A stretch of 19,955 nucleotides of DNA from assembly GCA_001797035.1 (NCBI GenBank), contig MGOE01000073.1, forward strand, positions 6,362-26,316, given 5' to 3'. Both the position numbers and the translations under genes were made by a program. Below, piece by piece: positions 1 to 7,558 of this stretch. The DNA comes from Chloroflexi bacterium RBG_16_72_14 (GTDB lineage Bacteria > Chloroflexota > Limnocylindria > Limnocylindrales > CSP1-4). The notes below the pieces were generated by a model. It searched no databases and was not told the DNA's origin. It saw nothing but the letters and a program-made list of their open reading frames with translations. The stretch's first letter is position 1; the number at the start of each line of letters is the position of its first letter.

Positions 1-185
1 AGGGGCCGGCGGGCCGCCCGGGCGCCCCGGACGCCCTGCCGCCGGACGTGGATTCCGTCGCCCGCGCGTTCGATGCGTGGCGGGATCTCGGCGTAGGCCA
101 CGTGCAGGTGGACCTGCGTCCGATGGACGAGCGGACGATCGACATCGTGCTCGCCGCCCGCGCGCGGCATCGCGGGGAGACCTGA
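1..185 (+). CDS. C-terminal fragment of a probable luciferase-like (LLM class) flavin/F420-dependent oxidoreductase
   Basis: An open frame enters from the left edge (first full codon at 3) and ends at TGA 183-185, giving about 60 residues. The last part reads WRDLGVGHVQVDLRPMDERT followed by a short charged helix. This resembles the end of LLM-class oxidoreductases, where an 'aGvdhvqvdl.p' strand and a final helix close the TIM barrel. The family uses FMN or F420 for hydride transfer in the cytoplasm; no cofactor residue is visible in this fragment. The stop lies one base before the ATG of the methyltransferase, so the two are almost certainly co-transcribed. Identification rests on a short tail only, and another TIM-barrel enzyme is possible. 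Confidence 0.5.
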   Translation, partial: GPAGRPGAPDALPPDVDSVARAFDAWRDLGVGHVQVDLRPMDERTIDIVLAARARHRGET

Positions 186-186
186 C

Positions 187-984
187 ATGACGACCGCTGA
201 CGCAAACGAGGCGCTACCGGAGCACGTCGCCCGCAACCGCGCGGCGTGGGATCGCTACGCGGAGGACTACGTCAAGCCGGGCGAGCGGAGCTGGGGCCTC
301 GAGCCCGGCGGGGAGCGCTGGGGCATCTTCGGCGTTCCCGAGGCGGAGCTCCACCTGCTGCCCGACGACCTGGCGGGCCGCGACGCGATCGAGCTCGGCT
401 GCGGTACCGCCTACGTGTCGGCCTGGATGGCCCGGCGCGGCGCGCGCGTCGTAGGCATCGACAACTCGCCCCGGCAGCTCCAGACCGCGGCCCGGCTCCA
501 GCGGGAGCACGGGCTCGACTTCCCGCTGCTGCTGGGCAACGCGGAGAAGGTCCCCTACCCCGACGCCTCGTTCGAGTTCGCGATCTCTGAGTACGGGGCG
601 GCGCTGTGGGCCGATCCCTACGCCTGGATCCCCGAGGCGTCGCGACTCCTCCGGCCGGGCGGCCGGCTGGTGCTGCTGACGAACGGCCTGCTCGCCTTCC
701 TGACCGTGCCGGATCTCGAGGCCGACGGGCCCGCCGACGAGCGCCTGAAGCGCCCGCTGTTCGGGATGCACCGGATCAGCTGGCCGGACGAGCCCGAGGC
801 CGTCGAGTTCCACCTGGCCCACGGCGACTGGATCCGCCTGTTCCGGGACAGCGGCCTCGAGGTGGAGGACCTCGTGGAGGTGCGTGTGCCGGAGGGCATG
901 ACGACGAGCTACCCGTGGATGAGCCCGGAGTGGGCCGGCAGGTGGCCGTGCGAGGAGGCGTGGAAGGTCCGCAAGCGGGGCTGA
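187..984 (+). CDS. Class I SAM-dependent methyltransferase
   Basis: This 265-residue soluble protein has a Rossmann-type methyltransferase core. Motif I is AIELGCGTAYVSAWMA (about residues 67-82). The acidic residue ending strand 2 is D92 in VVGIDNS, motif II-like NAEKVPYPDASFEFAI lies near 118-133, and the LLRPGGRLVLL strand sits near 154-164. It is expected to transfer a methyl group from SAM to an unknown small molecule in the cytoplasm; the C-terminal third (VEFHLAHGDWIRLFRDSG) resembles the substrate cap of the Methyltransf_11 type. The start at 187 is supported by GGGGAGA at 174-180 with a 6-nt gap. It follows the upstream oxidoreductase by one base. Substrate unknown; the fold assignment is secure. 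Confidence 0.9.
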   Translation: MTTADANEALPEHVARNRAAWDRYAEDYVKPGERSWGLEPGGERWGIFGVPEAELHLLPDDLAGRDAIELGCGTAYVSAWMARRGARVVGIDNSPRQLQTAARLQREHGLDFPLLLGNAEKVPYPDASFEFAISEYGAALWADPYAWIPEASRLLRPGGRLVLLTNGLLAFLTVPDLEADGPADERLKRPLFGMHRISWPDEPEAVEFHLAHGDWIRLFRDSGLEVEDLVEVRVPEGMTTSYPWMSPEWAGRWPCEEAWKVRKRG

Positions 985-1023
985 GCCAGGAGACCCAGCC
1001 CGCCCGCGTGGGTGTCGCGCGCC

Positions 1024-1533
1024 CTAGTTCGCGACGCGCACGCGGCGCTCGCAGTCGGTCGTGGCGGCGTCCGTCGGGCCGAGGACCACGACGTCCCAGC
1101 CGGCACCGCACGAGACGTAGTCGGCCGCGTCGTCGTAGCCCACGCTGATCACGTCGTTGCCCGGCCCGCCGCCGATCCGGTCGCGGCCCGCGCCGCCGAA
1201 GATCGTGTCACCGCCATAGCCGCCCCGGATGGCGTCGGGGCCCGCGCCCCCGTGGATCCGGTCCGGGCCGTTGCCGCCGTAGATGTGGTCCGCGCCGCCG
1301 TCACCGCGGATGCGGTCCGCCCCTGCGTCGCCGTACAGCCAGTCGTCGCCGGCGAGCCCCGCGATGATGTCATTGCCGGCCAGGCCGTGGATCGTGTCCG
1401 CATCCGCCGTCCCCTCGAGGACGTCGGGTCCGTCGGTCCCGTTGAGCGTCGCGGCGAGGACGGTCGTCGGCACGGCGAGTGCGGCGAGCAACGCGATCCC
1501 GACGATCCCCCGCCGGGCGATGGTGCTGGACAT
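1024..1533 (-). CDS. Secreted RTX-type calcium-binding repeat protein
   Basis: The 169-residue product begins with a Sec signal peptide (hydrophobic IVGIALLAALAVPTTVLA, probable cleavage after residue 27). About nine glycine/aspartate nonapeptide repeats follow, of the form GGAGxDxIxG (roughly residues 31-130). Such repeats bind calcium and fold as a parallel beta-roll after export. The tail has two cysteines (C142 in SCGAGWD, C161 in DCERRV) that could form a disulphide; I know this ending from RTX proteins of high-GC bacteria. No protease, lipase or toxin domain is attached, so it may be structural or adhesive. ATG 1533 is preceded on the minus strand by GGGAGG (1546-1541) at 7 nt. It is convergent with the methyltransferase gene, 39 bp away, and divergent from the gene at 1885. 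Confidence 0.87.
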   Translation of the reverse strand: MSSTIARRGIVGIALLAALAVPTTVLAATLNGTDGPDVLEGTADADTIHGLAGNDIIAGLAGDDWLYGDAGADRIRGDGGADHIYGGNGPDRIHGGAGPDAIRGGYGGDTIFGGAGRDRIGGGPGNDVISVGYDDAADYVSCGAGWDVVVLGPTDAATTDCERRVRVAN

Positions 1534-1884
1534 GCACTGTCCTCCCTGGTGCGTCCCGGCTCTTCCGGGACCCGGTCACCGTAGGCCCGGTGACTGGGAA
1601 TCGGCTGAGAGGTCTCTCAGAAACGATGGTCAAAGCGGTGCGCAGGAGCACCGCGCATTGGGCGCCACGCCGACACTGCGTCAACGGATTCCCCGGTTGT
1701 CAAGCTGGCTGTCGCAGCCGCACAATCGCGGCTCCGGGCGAATGCCCGGCAGTTCGCACGGCCCAGCTCCGTCCCAGCGCGCCGCGGGGGACAGGTCCCG
1801 TCTCAACGATCCGCCGACCGGGTGTCGCCCAGGCAGGCCACCCGAGGACGCGCCGGTGCCCGGATGAACGGCCTGGAGGGATCG
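1534..1884. promoter_or_regulatory. Divergent regulatory region dense in inverted repeats
   Basis: These 351 bp lie between the divergent RTX and PPC genes and hold no convincing gene. Six inverted repeats follow one another. They are: 1553-1559/1565-1571 (7 bp, GTCCCGG); 1571-1580/1589-1598 (10 bp, one mismatch); 1605-1611/1614-1620 (7 bp, CTGAGAG); 1635-1641/1648-1654 (7 bp, GCGGTGC); 1716-1721/1728-1733 (6 bp, AGCCGC); and 1734-1739/1744-1749 (6 bp, CCGGGC with a GAAT loop). The first four would lie in the 5' leader of the RTX gene if its promoter is beyond 1654. The symmetry is read directly; the function (operators or RNA structure) is inferred. Confidence 0.6.
1697..1726 (+). promoter_or_regulatory. 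Candidate sigma-70-like promoter for the PPC-domain gene
   Basis: TTGTCA at 1697-1702 (five of six to consensus) is followed after 18 bp by CACAAT at 1721-1726 (four of six). The hairpin 1716-1733 covers the -10 element, so it could be an operator. Transcription would begin near 1733, leaving a leader of about 150 nt. A TTGACA also reads on the minus strand at 1703-1698 but lacks a good -10 partner. Weak evidence in GC-rich DNA. Confidence 0.3.
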
Positions 1885-3342
1885 ATGCGACGCGTCCTCG
1901 CGATCCTTGGTGCCAGTGCTCTCCTGTTCACCGCCGTGGGAGGTGCGGCGGCCAACGCCCCATTCAGGGAGCAGGACCACGTACAGTCCGTCGGCTGCTG
2001 GGATGTCGAGACCCAGCTCGGCACCGCCTACTTCGACGCCTTCCTCAGCGATGCCTGGGGACCCGACGCATTCCTCGACGTGTGGGACGGCGACGAGCTC
2101 ATGCTGTCGCGCGACTGGGACCAGTCCCCGAGCGTCGCGTTCGGAAGCGACGGCAGCGTGGCGCTCTCGATCCCGCTCGTGCCCTCCGGCACCGCGTTCG
2201 TGACGGGAACGTTGACGCCCGCCGACTCCATCGACTTCGCGGAACGCTTCCGGGACGGCAACAGCTGGTACCGCAGCTCGGCGACCGGCACGGCGTTCGC
2301 GTTCACGGGCTGGCTGAGCTTGCCGGGTCTGTCGCCGGTCGCCGTCGGCCCCGACAACTGCTGGGGCCAGGAGGTGGAGATCGACACCTTCATCACCCTG
2401 CCCCACGCGTTCGTGTCGACCTTCACGGCCATCGGCGGCACCTGTGCGCTCGAGAACGATGACGGCGACACCGCGTTCGTGTTCATCGACAGCTTCATCG
2501 AGCTCGGCGATGGTGGGACCGCGACCGCCATCCTGTCGCTCTTCGGATCTGCCGTCGACAGCGGGGGCGCCGAGGTCGGCTTCGACGGCGCCGGAGCCGC
2601 GGACGAGGACGGGGTGGCCTCGTTCGAGACGTTCGAGTACGACCCGGCGACCGGCGAGCCGCTCGGCACGTCCGGCAGCGCCACGGTGTCGATGGTCGAC
2701 ACGGGCGATACGTTCAGCTACACCCTCCGCGGCAGCAACGGGTTCGAGCGAAACACCGGCGTGGTGCTCGACGTCGGCGGCCAGGTCGTGACCTCGATCG
2801 GCACGTTCAGCCTCGAGCCGTGCATCGCGACGATGCGCGAGGCGAAGCGGGTCGACACGCCGTCCAGCGGCCCGAAGCCGTCCGGCAAGCGGCCGGCCAA
2901 CGACCTGCCGTCGGGCGCGATCACGGCCAAGGCGGGCTTCCGCCAGACGCTGCTCACCAAGGGAGCCCAGGTCCCGAGCGAGGCGGACTACTCCTGCCTC
3001 CTGTTCACGGACCCGTTCGACGGCACGTCGTTCCAGGTCCCGGTCGAGCACACCGTCTGGTACCGGATCGCCGGCACCGGCTCCCCGGTGACGGTGGACA
3101 CCGCGGGCAGTGACTTCGACACGGTCGTCGCCGCGTATGCCGGCACGCCCGACGCCGCGGCGACCGTCGCCTGCGTGGATGATGTCCCGCTCCAGCCGGT
3201 CGGGCGCACCCTGCAGTCGGCGGTCACGTTCGAGACGGCGGTCGGGACGACCTACTGGGTCCAGATCGGCGGCCTCAACGAGGACGTGTTCGGGCCCGAC
3301 AGCTGGGTGCCGTACGGGAACCTGAAGGTGGCGGTCCGGTAG
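1885..3342 (+). CDS. Secreted protein with C-terminal PPC-like domain
   Basis: The 485-residue product opens with a signal peptide (MRRVLAILGASALLFTAVGG). A region of about 320 residues that I do not recognise follows, acidic and beta-rich, with scattered Cys, Trp and Asp. A Lys/Pro/Ser-rich linker (about 330-350) leads into a final domain. That last part (VWYRIAGTGSPVTVDTAGSD, then FDTVVAAY, ACVDD and TTYWVQIGG) matches the bacterial pre-peptidase C-terminal (PPC) beta-sandwich often found on secreted enzymes. No catalytic domain is evident, so it is probably a structural or binding exoprotein. ATG 1885 is chosen because GGAGGG (1875-1880) sits 4 nt upstream and the signal peptide begins there; ATG 1864 and GTG 1822 in the same frame would add a poor N-terminus. 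Confidence 0.82.
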   Translation: MRRVLAILGASALLFTAVGGAAANAPFREQDHVQSVGCWDVETQLGTAYFDAFLSDAWGPDAFLDVWDGDELMLSRDWDQSPSVAFGSDGSVALSIPLVPSGTAFVTGTLTPADSIDFAERFRDGNSWYRSSATGTAFAFTGWLSLPGLSPVAVGPDNCWGQEVEIDTFITLPHAFVSTFTAIGGTCALENDDGDTAFVFIDSFIELGDGGTATAILSLFGSAVDSGGAEVGFDGAGAADEDGVASFETFEYDPATGEPLGTSGSATVSMVDTGDTFSYTLRGSNGFERNTGVVLDVGGQVVTSIGTFSLEPCIATMREAKRVDTPSSGPKPSGKRPANDLPSGAITAKAGFRQTLLTKGAQVPSEADYSCLLFTDPFDGTSFQVPVEHTVWYRIAGTGSPVTVDTAGSDFDTVVAAYAGTPDAAATVACVDDVPLQPVGRTLQSAVTFETAVGTTYWVQIGGLNEDVFGPDSWVPYGNLKVAVR

Positions 3343-3372
3343 CGTCCCCCGCCACCGCCGCATCACGACAGG

Positions 3373-3394
3373 GGCCGGTCCCGGCTGCCCGGCC
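3373..3394 (+). terminator. Terminator-like GC stem after the PPC gene
   Basis: GGCCGG (3373-3378) pairs with CCGGCC (3389-3394) around a 10-nt loop, about 30 nt after the stop codon at 3342. There is no run of T after it, so intrinsic termination is uncertain. Confidence 0.3.
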
Positions 3395-3397
3395 ACC

Positions 3398-3459
3398 TTC
3401 GGCACTTGCGGCGGACACGGCCGGAGCGAGTGGGGGCCGTTCGGACTTGCGCCCGACAC
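3398..3459 (+). repeat. Direct repeat pair spaced 41 bp upstream of the ABC operon
   Basis: TTCGGcACTTGCGgcgGACAC (3398-3418) recurs as TTCGGACTTGCGcccGACAC (3440-3459). The shared ACTTGCG cores start at 3404 and 3445, 41 bp apart. The motif CGCCCGAC at 3450 recurs at 3491, again 41 bp on, inside the palindrome that follows. Such a period of about four helical turns suggests binding sites on one face of the DNA, but no regulator is known. Confidence 0.55.
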
Positions 3460-3478
3460 CACCGCTGGCCACGATGTC

Positions 3479-3506
3479 CCCCGTGCGCGTCGCCCGACGC
3501 ACGGGG
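3479..3506 (+). promoter_or_regulatory. Palindrome overlapping the ribosome binding site of the first ABC operon
   Basis: CCCCGTGCG (3479-3487) is the exact inverse of CGCACGGGG (3498-3506). An alternative fold pairs CCCCGT + GCGTCG (3479-3484, 3487-3492) with CGACGC + ACGGGG (3495-3506), a 12-bp stem with a GC bulge and a CC loop. The right arm contains the first four G of the candidate ribosome binding site GGGGAGGG (3503-3510), so a folded mRNA would partly hide it. Its outer arms match the palindromes at 18683-18846. Confidence 0.55.
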
Positions 3507-3521
3507 AGGGTCTGAATCCAC

Positions 3522-4469
<948 letters not shown>

Positions 4470-4481
4470 CCGGGAGCTCAT

Positions 4482-5672
4482 ATGCGAACGGCGCTGCTCA
4501 TCGCGGCCAAGGACCTGCGGCAACGGCTGCGGGACCGGTCGGTCATCCTGTTCGCGGTGGTCGCGCCGCTCGCGCTCGCGTTCATCTTCAGCCTGCTGCT
4601 GCGTGGGACGACGGAGTTCCACGCGGACTACGTGGTCGCGGACCTCGACGGCGGGCCGCTCGCCGCCACGTTCAGCGAGGGCGTCCTGGGCGGGCTGGCA
4701 GAGGCCGGCATCGCGACCATCGAGACACGGGCGACGGAGGACGAGGCCCGGGCCGCGGTCGAGACCGCGACGACCGAGGGCTGGCGGGGCGACGCCGCGT
4801 TCGTCATCCCGGTGGGGTTCAGTGCCGCGATCACGGCCGGCCAGCCCACGTCGATCACGGTCCTGGGCGCACGGGACGCGGGCCTCGCCACGGAGATCGC
4901 GCGGTCGGTCGCCAGCCGGTTCGCCGACGGGGTGGCCGGCGTGCAGCTCGCGCTGCTGACGGTCGAGGACCTCCAGGGCGCCCAGCCCCAGGGCGAGCAG
5001 ATGGCCCAGGTCATCGCCCTCGCCCAGGAGCCGGCCCTGTCGCTGGTCGACAGCGACGCCACGCTCCGCCAGCTCGGCTGGTCCACCTACTTCTCGGCGG
5101 CGATGGCGGTCCTGTTCCTGTTCTTCGCCGCCCAGGCGGGGCTGCTCAGCCTGTTCGAGGAACGGCGGCAGGGCACGCTGGCGCGCATCCTCGCCGGACC
5201 GATCCGGCCGGGCACGGTCCTGCTGGGCAAGGCGATCGCGAGCCTGGCCACGGGCCTCGTCGCCATGGCGATCCTGGTTGCCGCGACGACCGTCGGGCTG
5301 GGCGCCGACTGGGGGCCGCCGATCGGCGTCGCCCTGGTTGTCCTGGCGGCGGTGATCAGCGCCATCGGGCTGACGGCGTTCATCACCTCGTTCATGAGCA
5401 CCCTCGACGGGGCCGGCGCCGCGAACTCCGCGGTGGCCATCACCCTGGGCATCCTGGGCGGGACGTTCTCGCCCACCGCGCAGGCCCCCGAGGCGATGCA
5501 GACCCTGAGCCTCGTCACCCCGCACGCGTGGTTCCTGCGTGGCCTGTCCGAGATGCAGGGCAGCGGCACCGTCGCCGACGCGCTGCCGGCGGTCGGGGTG
5601 CTGCTCGCGATGGGCCTCGTCACGGGCGGGATCGGGTACGCCCGGGCGCGCCGGCTGGTGGCGGCCCGATGA
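4482..5672 (+). CDS. ABC-2 type exporter permease (first)
   Basis: The 396-residue membrane protein has the ABC2_membrane_3 layout. An N-terminal transmembrane helix (about 22-41, VILFAVVAPLALAFIFSLLL) is followed by a large extracytoplasmic region (about 42-200). Five more helices lie in the C-terminal half, with the conserved loop FEERRQGTLARIL (about 225-237) and VTPHAWFLRGL before the last helix. It should pair with the upstream ATPase and the next permease as a heterodimeric transmembrane channel. GGGAG at 4472-4476 lies 5 nt before ATG 4482. Its TGA overlaps the next ATG (ATGA, 5669-5672), which implies translational coupling and equal stoichiometry. Confidence 0.93.
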   Translation: MRTALLIAAKDLRQRLRDRSVILFAVVAPLALAFIFSLLLRGTTEFHADYVVADLDGGPLAATFSEGVLGGLAEAGIATIETRATEDEARAAVETATTEGWRGDAAFVIPVGFSAAITAGQPTSITVLGARDAGLATEIARSVASRFADGVAGVQLALLTVEDLQGAQPQGEQMAQVIALAQEPALSLVDSDATLRQLGWSTYFSAAMAVLFLFFAAQAGLLSLFEERRQGTLARILAGPIRPGTVLLGKAIASLATGLVAMAILVAATTVGLGADWGPPIGVALVVLAAVISAIGLTAFITSFMSTLDGAGAANSAVAITLGILGGTFSPTAQAPEAMQTLSLVTPHAWFLRGLSEMQGSGTVADALPAVGVLLAMGLVTGGIGYARARRLVAAR

Positions 5673-6847
5673 GCGCGCTGGACCTCCGCAAGGTCGCCTC
5701 GATCGCGTGGACGAACCTGCTCCGCCAGGTCCGCGACCGGGGCAACCTGTTCTTCATCTTCATCCTGCCCACGATCATCATCGTGGCCCTCGGGCTCCAG
5801 TTCGGGGGCTCGGGCTACGCCCGCCTGGGCGTCGTCGCACCCGATGGCGACTCGGCTGCGCAGGCGCTGGTCGCGCGGCTGGGCGAGGAGTCCGTGTTCG
5901 TGCTCCGCGACTTCCCGGACGAGGCCGCGCTGCTGGCCGCCGTCGAGCGCGGGACGGTCGAGGCGGGGATCGTCCTGCCCGACGACTACGGGGCGCAGCT
6001 GACCGGGTCCGACCTCGTCGAGATCCGCTTCCTGGGCACGACGGAGGCCGTGACCCAGGGCTACCGCGCACCGGTGGAGGCCGCCGTGGCCGAGCAGGCG
6101 ACCCTGGTGGTGGCCGCCCGGACCGCGGCGCAGGTCAAGGCCGGGACGTACGACGCGGCCCACGAGGTGGCGGCCGCGCGCCGGCCAGCAGTCGCCGGGA
6201 TCGCCGTTGACGTGGAGCGGGTGGGCGAGGAGTTCATGTTCGAGGGCTTCGGCCAGTTCACGTACGGTGCCCAGACCCAGCTGCTGCTGTTCACGTTCCT
6301 CACGTCGATGACCGCGGCCGGGCAGCTGGTCCAGACCAAGCGGTTCGGCGTGTCCCGCCGGATGGTGTCCACCCCGACCTCGGTCTCGACGATCGTCGTC
6401 GGGGAGACGGCGGGCCGGTTCCTGGTCGCGCTGCTCCAGGCCCTGTTCGTCGTGGTGCTCACCGCGACGGTGTTCGGCGTCTCGTGGGGCGATCCGATCG
6501 CGGCGGGCGTGATCATCCTGCTGTTCTGCCTGGTCGGGGCGGGCGTGGCGATGCTCATCGGCGCGATCAGCGAGAACGCCGAGCAGGCCTCCTCGCTGGG
6601 CGTGTTCGCGGGCCTCGCCCTGGGCGCCCTCGGCGGCGCCATGGTGCCGCTCGGGTTCATGCCCGAGATCATGCAGACGATCGCGAAGGCGATCCCCCAC
6701 TCCTGGGCGATCACGGCCTTCGGGTCGCTGATCCGCGACGGTGGCGGCATCGACACGGTGCTGCTCAACATCGCCGTGCTGGCGGGGTACGCCGTCGTCC
6801 TTCTGGGGCTGGCCTCCTGGCGCTTCCGCAGGGCGATCACCGGGTAG
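5669..6847 (+). CDS. ABC-2 type exporter permease (second)
   Basis: This 392-residue protein has the same architecture as its upstream neighbour: one N-terminal helix (LFFIFILPTIIIVALGLQF, about 28-46), an extracytoplasmic domain to about residue 195, then a bundle of helices. The loop LVQTKRFGVSRRMVSTPTSV corresponds to the conserved EERRxGT coupling segment, and IPHSWAITAF matches the TPHAWFLRGL of its partner. The two permeases therefore probably arose by duplication and form a heterodimer. ATG 5669 overlaps the previous stop; a longer in-frame start at 5528 would run deep into the upstream gene and is unlikely. A GC-rich hairpin follows the stop. Confidence 0.92.
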   Translation: MSALDLRKVASIAWTNLLRQVRDRGNLFFIFILPTIIIVALGLQFGGSGYARLGVVAPDGDSAAQALVARLGEESVFVLRDFPDEAALLAAVERGTVEAGIVLPDDYGAQLTGSDLVEIRFLGTTEAVTQGYRAPVEAAVAEQATLVVAARTAAQVKAGTYDAAHEVAAARRPAVAGIAVDVERVGEEFMFEGFGQFTYGAQTQLLLFTFLTSMTAAGQLVQTKRFGVSRRMVSTPTSVSTIVVGETAGRFLVALLQALFVVVLTATVFGVSWGDPIAAGVIILLFCLVGAGVAMLIGAISENAEQASSLGVFAGLALGALGGAMVPLGFMPEIMQTIAKAIPHSWAITAFGSLIRDGGGIDTVLLNIAVLAGYAVVLLGLASWRFRRAITG

Positions 6848-6865
6848 CGCGCGAGCGTCGCGCGC
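6847..6865 (+). terminator. Terminator-like hairpin after the first ABC operon
   Basis: GCGCGCGA (6847-6854) pairs with TCGCGCGC (6858-6865) across a GCG loop; the left arm includes the last base of the TAG stop. A second C/G-rich block (6870-6900) can extend the pairing. No T run follows. The rest of 6866-7158 holds no gene I can support. Confidence 0.35.
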
Positions 6866-7126
6866 GCACTCTCGCTCCGGCTCGCGCGACTCGTTCGCTC
6901 AGCGGTCCTAGCGGCCCACCGTGTGCGGTTTGCGCCGCCCGGCGGACGGTTCGGCCCACGCGCGCCCCGGCCATGCGCCAGATGCGCCGCCGGGCGAGTG
7001 GAATCGCACGTGATGCGCTCGTTCAACCGCCTGGCGAGCATCGCGCCGCCGTCCCCGGACCATGCTCCGCCATCCGCGGGGCGGCTGGACGCGCCCCGGC
7101 GTGTCACGTGAAGATCCCCACTTGCC

Positions 7127-7145
7127 GCGCCGCCCGATGCGGCGC
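7127..7145 (+). other. Stem-loop just upstream of the small membrane protein gene
   Basis: GCGCCGC (7127-7133) and GCGGCGC (7139-7145) form a perfect 7-bp stem with a CCGAT loop, ending 13 nt before ATG 7159. No ribosome binding site is evident between the stem and the start. It may influence translation or may be chance in such GC-rich DNA. Confidence 0.35.
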
Positions 7146-7158
7146 ATCGTGCCCGCGG

Positions 7159-7536
7159 ATGTTCTTCCCGATCGAGGAATGGTTCCCGGCGTTTGTCCTC
7201 ACGTTGCTCGTCGAGGGCCCGATCGTGTTGGCCGGGTTCCGCGGCGCGACCGTGAGCCTGCCGCGCCTCGCGCTGCTGCTGGTGTTCGCGAACCTGGCCA
7301 CCCACCAGGCGGTGTGGTTCGTGTTCACGCAGCTGTTCCTGGTCGGGACGATGGCGTACACGGTCGCTGCGGAGACGTGGGCGGTGGCCGCCGAGGCGGT
7401 CTTCTACTGGGCGATCTCTCCCGGGGTCTCGACGCGCCGGGTGTTCGCTGTCGCCGTCTCAGCCAATGCCGCCTCGTTCGTCCTTGGTCACGTGGCGGCC
7501 ACGCTGTGGCCGGATCTCCTCCGGCTGCCGACATAG
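7159..7536 (+). CDS. Small four-helix integral membrane protein
   Basis: The 125-residue product has about four transmembrane segments: FPAFVLTLLVEGPIVLAGF (9-27), LALLLVFANLATHQAVWFVF (37-56), a long third stretch with VAAETWAVAAEAVFYWAI, and VFAVAVSANAASFVLGHVAA near the end. Acidic residues inside helices 1 and 3 and the NLATH and SANAAS motifs look like conserved polar sites. They recall a widespread family of small uncharacterised membrane proteins, but I cannot name a function. No good ribosome binding site precedes ATG 7159; an in-frame GTG at 7108 would add 17 Cys/Arg-rich residues that look non-native. It lies 22 bp before the Kelch lipoprotein gene and is likely co-transcribed. Confidence 0.68.
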   Translation: MFFPIEEWFPAFVLTLLVEGPIVLAGFRGATVSLPRLALLLVFANLATHQAVWFVFTQLFLVGTMAYTVAAETWAVAAEAVFYWAISPGVSTRRVFAVAVSANAASFVLGHVAATLWPDLLRLPT

Positions 7537-7558
7537 CCAGAACCGACGGAGGTTCGCG

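Noticed and set aside
1534..1654. Possible c-di-GMP or cobalamin riboswitch in the RTX or PPC leader (partial resemblance such as GGGACGCACCA and hairpins with GAAT loop)
   Set aside because: The conserved core motifs of those classes are missing; only unspecific stem similarity remains.
1681..3462. A 593-codon minus-strand frame over the PPC gene
   Set aside because: Composition is typical of antisense shadow; the plus-strand frame has a signal peptide, a ribosome binding site and a PPC-like domain.
6936..6996. 10-bp inverted repeat CGCCCGGCGG / CCGCCGGGCG with a 41-nt gap in the 6848-7158 intergenic region
   Set aside because: Composed only of G and C with a long gap; chance is too likely in this composition, despite the 41-nt spacing.
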